From Flavobacteriaceae bacterium YJPT1-3 (GTDB taxonomy: Bacteria > Bacteroidota > Bacteroidia > Flavobacteriales > Flavobacteriaceae), in assembly GCA_029866965.1 (NCBI GenBank), contig CP123444.1, forward strand, positions 1 through 64,000: a stretch of 64,000 nucleotides of DNA, in the 5' to 3' direction. The position numbers were made by a program, and so were the translations under genes. Positions within the stretch are counted from its first letter, which is position 1. Each line of letters begins with the position of its first letter. Shown here piece after piece: positions 61,775 through 64,000 of this stretch. The notes under the pieces were generated by a model. The model was not told the DNA's origin, did not search any database, and saw nothing but the letters and a program-made list of their open reading frames with translations.

Positions 61775-61957
61775 TTATACACGGCCTTTGAGTGCATTGA
61801 ATACCCAGGCGATGGCAAAGAATCCGATTCCTACCGATGCGAAGCCCCATCCGGCTACGTCATCATAGCGAAAAGCGCCCAGTGCGATCAGTCCCAATCC
61901 AACTAAAACCATAATCGTCGTGGCCCAGGCCAGGACCGTATTCTTATTCATTCCCAT
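61775..61957 (-). CDS. Small membrane protein, CAL67264 type
   Basis: A 60-residue protein, MGMNKNTVLAWATTIMVLVG..., with two hydrophobic helices and a short C-terminal KGRV. It matches my memory of the Flavobacteriaceae-restricted CAL67264 family. Function unknown; position between ettA and the carboxylase gene is compact. Confidence 0.75.
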   Translation of the reverse strand: MGMNKNTVLAWATTIMVLVGLGLIALGAFRYDDVAGWGFASVGIGFFAIAWVFNALKGRV

Positions 61958-62126
61958 AGTCTAAAACTTTGATTTACTTTTTGGTATACGCGCCTTGTTG
62001 ACACGCATAAAATAATTCCCACAAATATCGGGTATTTTGGGCGCAATAACGAAAGGTTCAGGCAGCGCTTTTTTGTAAATTCGTAGCGGTATTGCCCGTG
62101 GCAATGGCTAAAGACTCGAGAGACTT

Positions 62127-63755
62127 ATGGATATCAAATTCAACAAGAACGAAGATCACAACAAATTATTGGTGTCAGATTTACGCCAGCGCTTATCCAA
62201 GATCAAGCTGGGAGGGGGCGAAAAGCGCATCGAAAAACATAAAGCCAAGGGCAAGATGACCGCCCGGGAGCGCATTGAATATTTGGTGGATGATCCGGAG
62301 GCCTGTATCGAGATCGGTGCACTGGCCGGTGATGGCATGTATAAAGAGCACGGTGGCTGCCCGGGTGGTGGTGTCGTGGTGAAGATCGGCAAGGTCTCGG
62401 GTAAACAGTGTATCGTGGTAGCGAACGACGCAACCGTAAAAGCGGGAGCCTGGTTCCCCATTACAGGGAAGAAAAATTTGCGTGCGCAAGAGATCGCCAT
62501 TGAAAATCGGCTACCCATCATTTATCTGGTGGACAGTGCCGGAGTCTATCTGCCCATGCAGGATGAGATCTTTCCGGACAAAGAGCATTTTGGACGCATC
62601 TTCCGCAATAACGCAGTCATGAGTAGTATGGGGATCACCCAGATCGCGGCAGTCATGGGGAGTTGCGTAGCTGGAGGCGCCTATCTGCCTATCATGAGTG
62701 ATGAGGCCTTGATTGTCGAAAAAACCGGTAGTATTTTCCTGGCGGGAAGCTATTTGGTCAAAGCAGCCATTGGTGAACAAATCGACAATGAAACCCTGGG
62801 CGGAGCTACCACCCACTCGGAGATTTCCGGGGTGACTGACTACAAAGCTAAGGACGACGCCGATGCCCTCGATACCATTAAAGGCTTAATGGATAAATTG
62901 GGCGCTTTCGCGAAAGCGGGATACGACAAAAAAGAGGCTAAGGCCCCGGCCAAGGATCCGGCAGAGATCTACGGACACTTACCGGCGGCGCGAAGTGACC
63001 AGTACGATATGAACGAATTGATCGGTCGACTGGTAGATGCTGATTCTATGCAAGAGTACAAAGCCGGATACGGACAGACCATCATCACGGCCTACGCACG
63101 CATTGAAGGCTGGGCTGTAGGTATTGTGGCCAACCAGCGTAAGGTCGTCAAGACCAAAAAAGGAGAAATGCAATTTGGCGGCGTCATTTACAGTGACAGT
63201 GCTGATAAGGCCACCCGCTTTATCGCCAATTGTAATCAAAAGAAAATCCCTTTGGTATTCCTACAAGATGTCACCGGTTTTATGGTGGGATCCAAAAGTG
63301 AGCATGGGGGCATCATCAAAGACGGTGCAAAAATGGTTAATGCCGTGAGCAATTCTGTCGTGCCCAAATTCACCATTGTTATTGGAAACAGTTACGGAGC
63401 CGGAAATTATGCCATGTGTGGCAAGGCCTATGACCCGCGCTTGATCGCTGCCTGGCCCAGTGCAGAATTGGCGGTGATGAGCGGGAAAAGCGCCGCCACT
63501 GTGCTTCTTCAGATCGAAACCGCCTCCTTAAAGAAAAAGGGAGAAACCATCACGCCTGAAAAGGAAGCAGAACTCTTTGACAGGATCAAAGCCCGCTACG
63601 ACGAGCAAATATCGCCTTATTACGCCGCTGCACGCCTATGGACCGATGCCATTATCGATCCGTTGGATACCCGCAAATGGATCGCCACCGGTATAGAAGC
63701 CGCTGATCATGCTCCTTTGGAAAAAGACTTCAATATGGGAGTCCTCCAGGTTTGA
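62127..63755 (+). CDS. Acyl-CoA carboxylase beta subunit (carboxyltransferase)
   Basis: A 542-residue biotin-dependent carboxyltransferase, probably methylcrotonyl- or propionyl-CoA type. The N-terminal half contains KMTARERIEYLVDDPEACIE, GGCPGGGVVVKIGKVSGKQC and AAVMGSCVAGGAYLPIMSDE; the C-terminal half contains IPLVFLQDVTGFMVGSKSEH, VIGNSYGAGNYAMCGKAYDP and FAWPSAELAVMSGK-like sequence. A biotin-carboxylase/carrier partner is not in the window. Leucine breakdown (with the HMG-CoA lyase) is a plausible pathway. A palindrome copy codes for AFAKA. Confidence 0.93.
   Translation: MDIKFNKNEDHNKLLVSDLRQRLSKIKLGGGEKRIEKHKAKGKMTARERIEYLVDDPEACIEIGALAGDGMYKEHGGCPGGGVVVKIGKVSGKQCIVVANDATVKAGAWFPITGKKNLRAQEIAIENRLPIIYLVDSAGVYLPMQDEIFPDKEHFGRIFRNNAVMSSMGITQIAAVMGSCVAGGAYLPIMSDEALIVEKTGSIFLAGSYLVKAAIGEQIDNETLGGATTHSEISGVTDYKAKDDADALDTIKGLMDKLGAFAKAGYDKKEAKAPAKDPAEIYGHLPAARSDQYDMNELIGRLVDADSMQEYKAGYGQTIITAYARIEGWAVGIVANQRKVVKTKKGEMQFGGVIYSDSADKATRFIANCNQKKIPLVFLQDVTGFMVGSKSEHGGIIKDGAKMVNAVSNSVVPKFTIVIGNSYGAGNYAMCGKAYDPRLIAAWPSAELAVMSGKSAATVLLQIETASLKKKGETITPEKEAELFDRIKARYDEQISPYYAAARLWTDAIIDPLDTRKWIATGIEAADHAPLEKDFNMGVLQV
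62903..62918. repeat. Perfect palindrome CGCTTTCGCGAAAGCG
   Basis: Copy inside the acyl-CoA carboxylase gene, read as AFAKA in a surface-linker-like segment between the two crotonase-fold halves. Confidence 0.85.
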
Positions 63756-63834
63756 TTGGAATACCCATCCTAAGCGTTCACTGACTTAAGGTTCTACGGA
63801 CAGAATTGCGTAAATTCCGTAAAACTTTACTTCC

Positions 63835-64000
63835 ATGAAAACTATCTATACATTCCTCTTGGCCTTGCTGGTTATACAGTTCTCAGCGGCACAGGAAAAC
63901 CTGGACTATCAAAAGCCACCACAAGAAATTCTTGAATTAGTCGATGTCCCTAGAGCACCCTGGGTGGTCATGAACTCCGCGGGCGATACCATGCTTTTGG
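63835..64000 (+). CDS. S9 family peptidase, start only
   Basis: The first 55 codons: MKTIYTFLLALLVIQFSAAQ (signal peptide), then ENLDYQKPPQEILELVDVPR and an APWVVMNSAGDTMLL propeller start. This fits a prolyl-oligopeptidase/dipeptidyl-aminopeptidase type S9 peptidase; the catalytic domain lies outside the window. Confidence 0.75.
   Translation, partial: MKTIYTFLLALLVIQFSAAQENLDYQKPPQEILELVDVPRAPWVVMNSAGDTMLL

Noticed and set aside
1-64000. tRNA or rRNA genes
   Set aside because: I saw no cloverleaf-like or rRNA-like sequence on either strand while reading; a dedicated search was not possible.

Overview
The window looks like chromosome from a marine-type member of the Flavobacteriaceae (Bacteroidota). 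Evidence: a TonB receptor/imelysin/HTTM iron locus, DUF1573, DUF3276 (PUR) and CAL67264-type small membrane proteins, many lipoproteins with flavobacterial lipoboxes, and promoters of the TTG-N20-TAnnTTTG type. Most of the window is mid-GC, densely coding core DNA. Two stretches differ: an AT-rich cassette array at about 10.4-25.1 kb and an accessory stretch at about 25-41 kb.

Layout. 1-9 kb: 5' part of guaB (minus), an 8-bp tandem repeat, a small Cys-rich protein, a probably Fur-controlled operon (DUF4856 lipoprotein, imelysin lipoprotein, HTTM membrane protein, TonB receptor), and HMG-CoA lyase. 9.15-25.1 kb: a tyrosine recombinase followed by what I read as a chromosomal integron of about 16 gene cassettes, each ending in an attC-like hairpin site. 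25.1-34 kb: DHFR-like reductase, lipidated subclass B1 metallo-beta-lactamase, GH130 glycosidase, a frameshifted esterase, a methyltransferase, a frameshifted TIR-TM-Lcl receptor-like protein, and a CBM9-like protein. 34-41 kb: alkylsulfatase, GAP-family transporter, S41 peptidase, a SnoaL-like lipoprotein, then a TIR-TM protein with a ubiquitin-like extracytoplasmic domain next to a secreted protein sharing that domain. 41-64 kb: core genes (lysE-type exporter, pyrD, pepT, yajC, DUF1573, nusB, ABC exporter, PUR protein, M14 peptidase, membrane AraC regulator, M23 peptidase, RhlE-like helicase, animal-type haem peroxidase, DUF421, HAD, ettA, acyl-CoA carboxylase beta, start of an S9 peptidase).

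The main discovery is the cassette array. At each unit junction the bases after the conserved G (G^TTxxxx) are the reverse complement of the bases that open the attC site at the far end of the same unit. That is the signature of units that circularise and insert by integron-type recombination. The sites have a uniform geometry (3-nt and 6-nt unpaired spacers). Nearly all arm mismatches are A.C on the given strand, so they become G.T wobble pairs on the complementary strand, the strand that recombines in known attC sites. One 522-bp cassette is present twice with edges exactly at the core sites. The adjacent recombinase lacks the extra domain that defines IntI and carries its own N-terminal domain and a proline-rich linker, so this is either a divergent integron class or a non-IntI enzyme working on attC-like sites. 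Cassette cargo is mostly short lipoproteins and membrane proteins of unknown function, plus a DUF2971 protein, an HxlR/quinone-oxidoreductase/monooxygenase module, an alpha/beta hydrolase and a decayed erythromycin-esterase-like gene.

A second pattern runs through the core DNA: the perfect 14-bp palindrome GCTTTCGCGAAAGC occurs nine times, inside and between genes. I found no copy in the cassette array.
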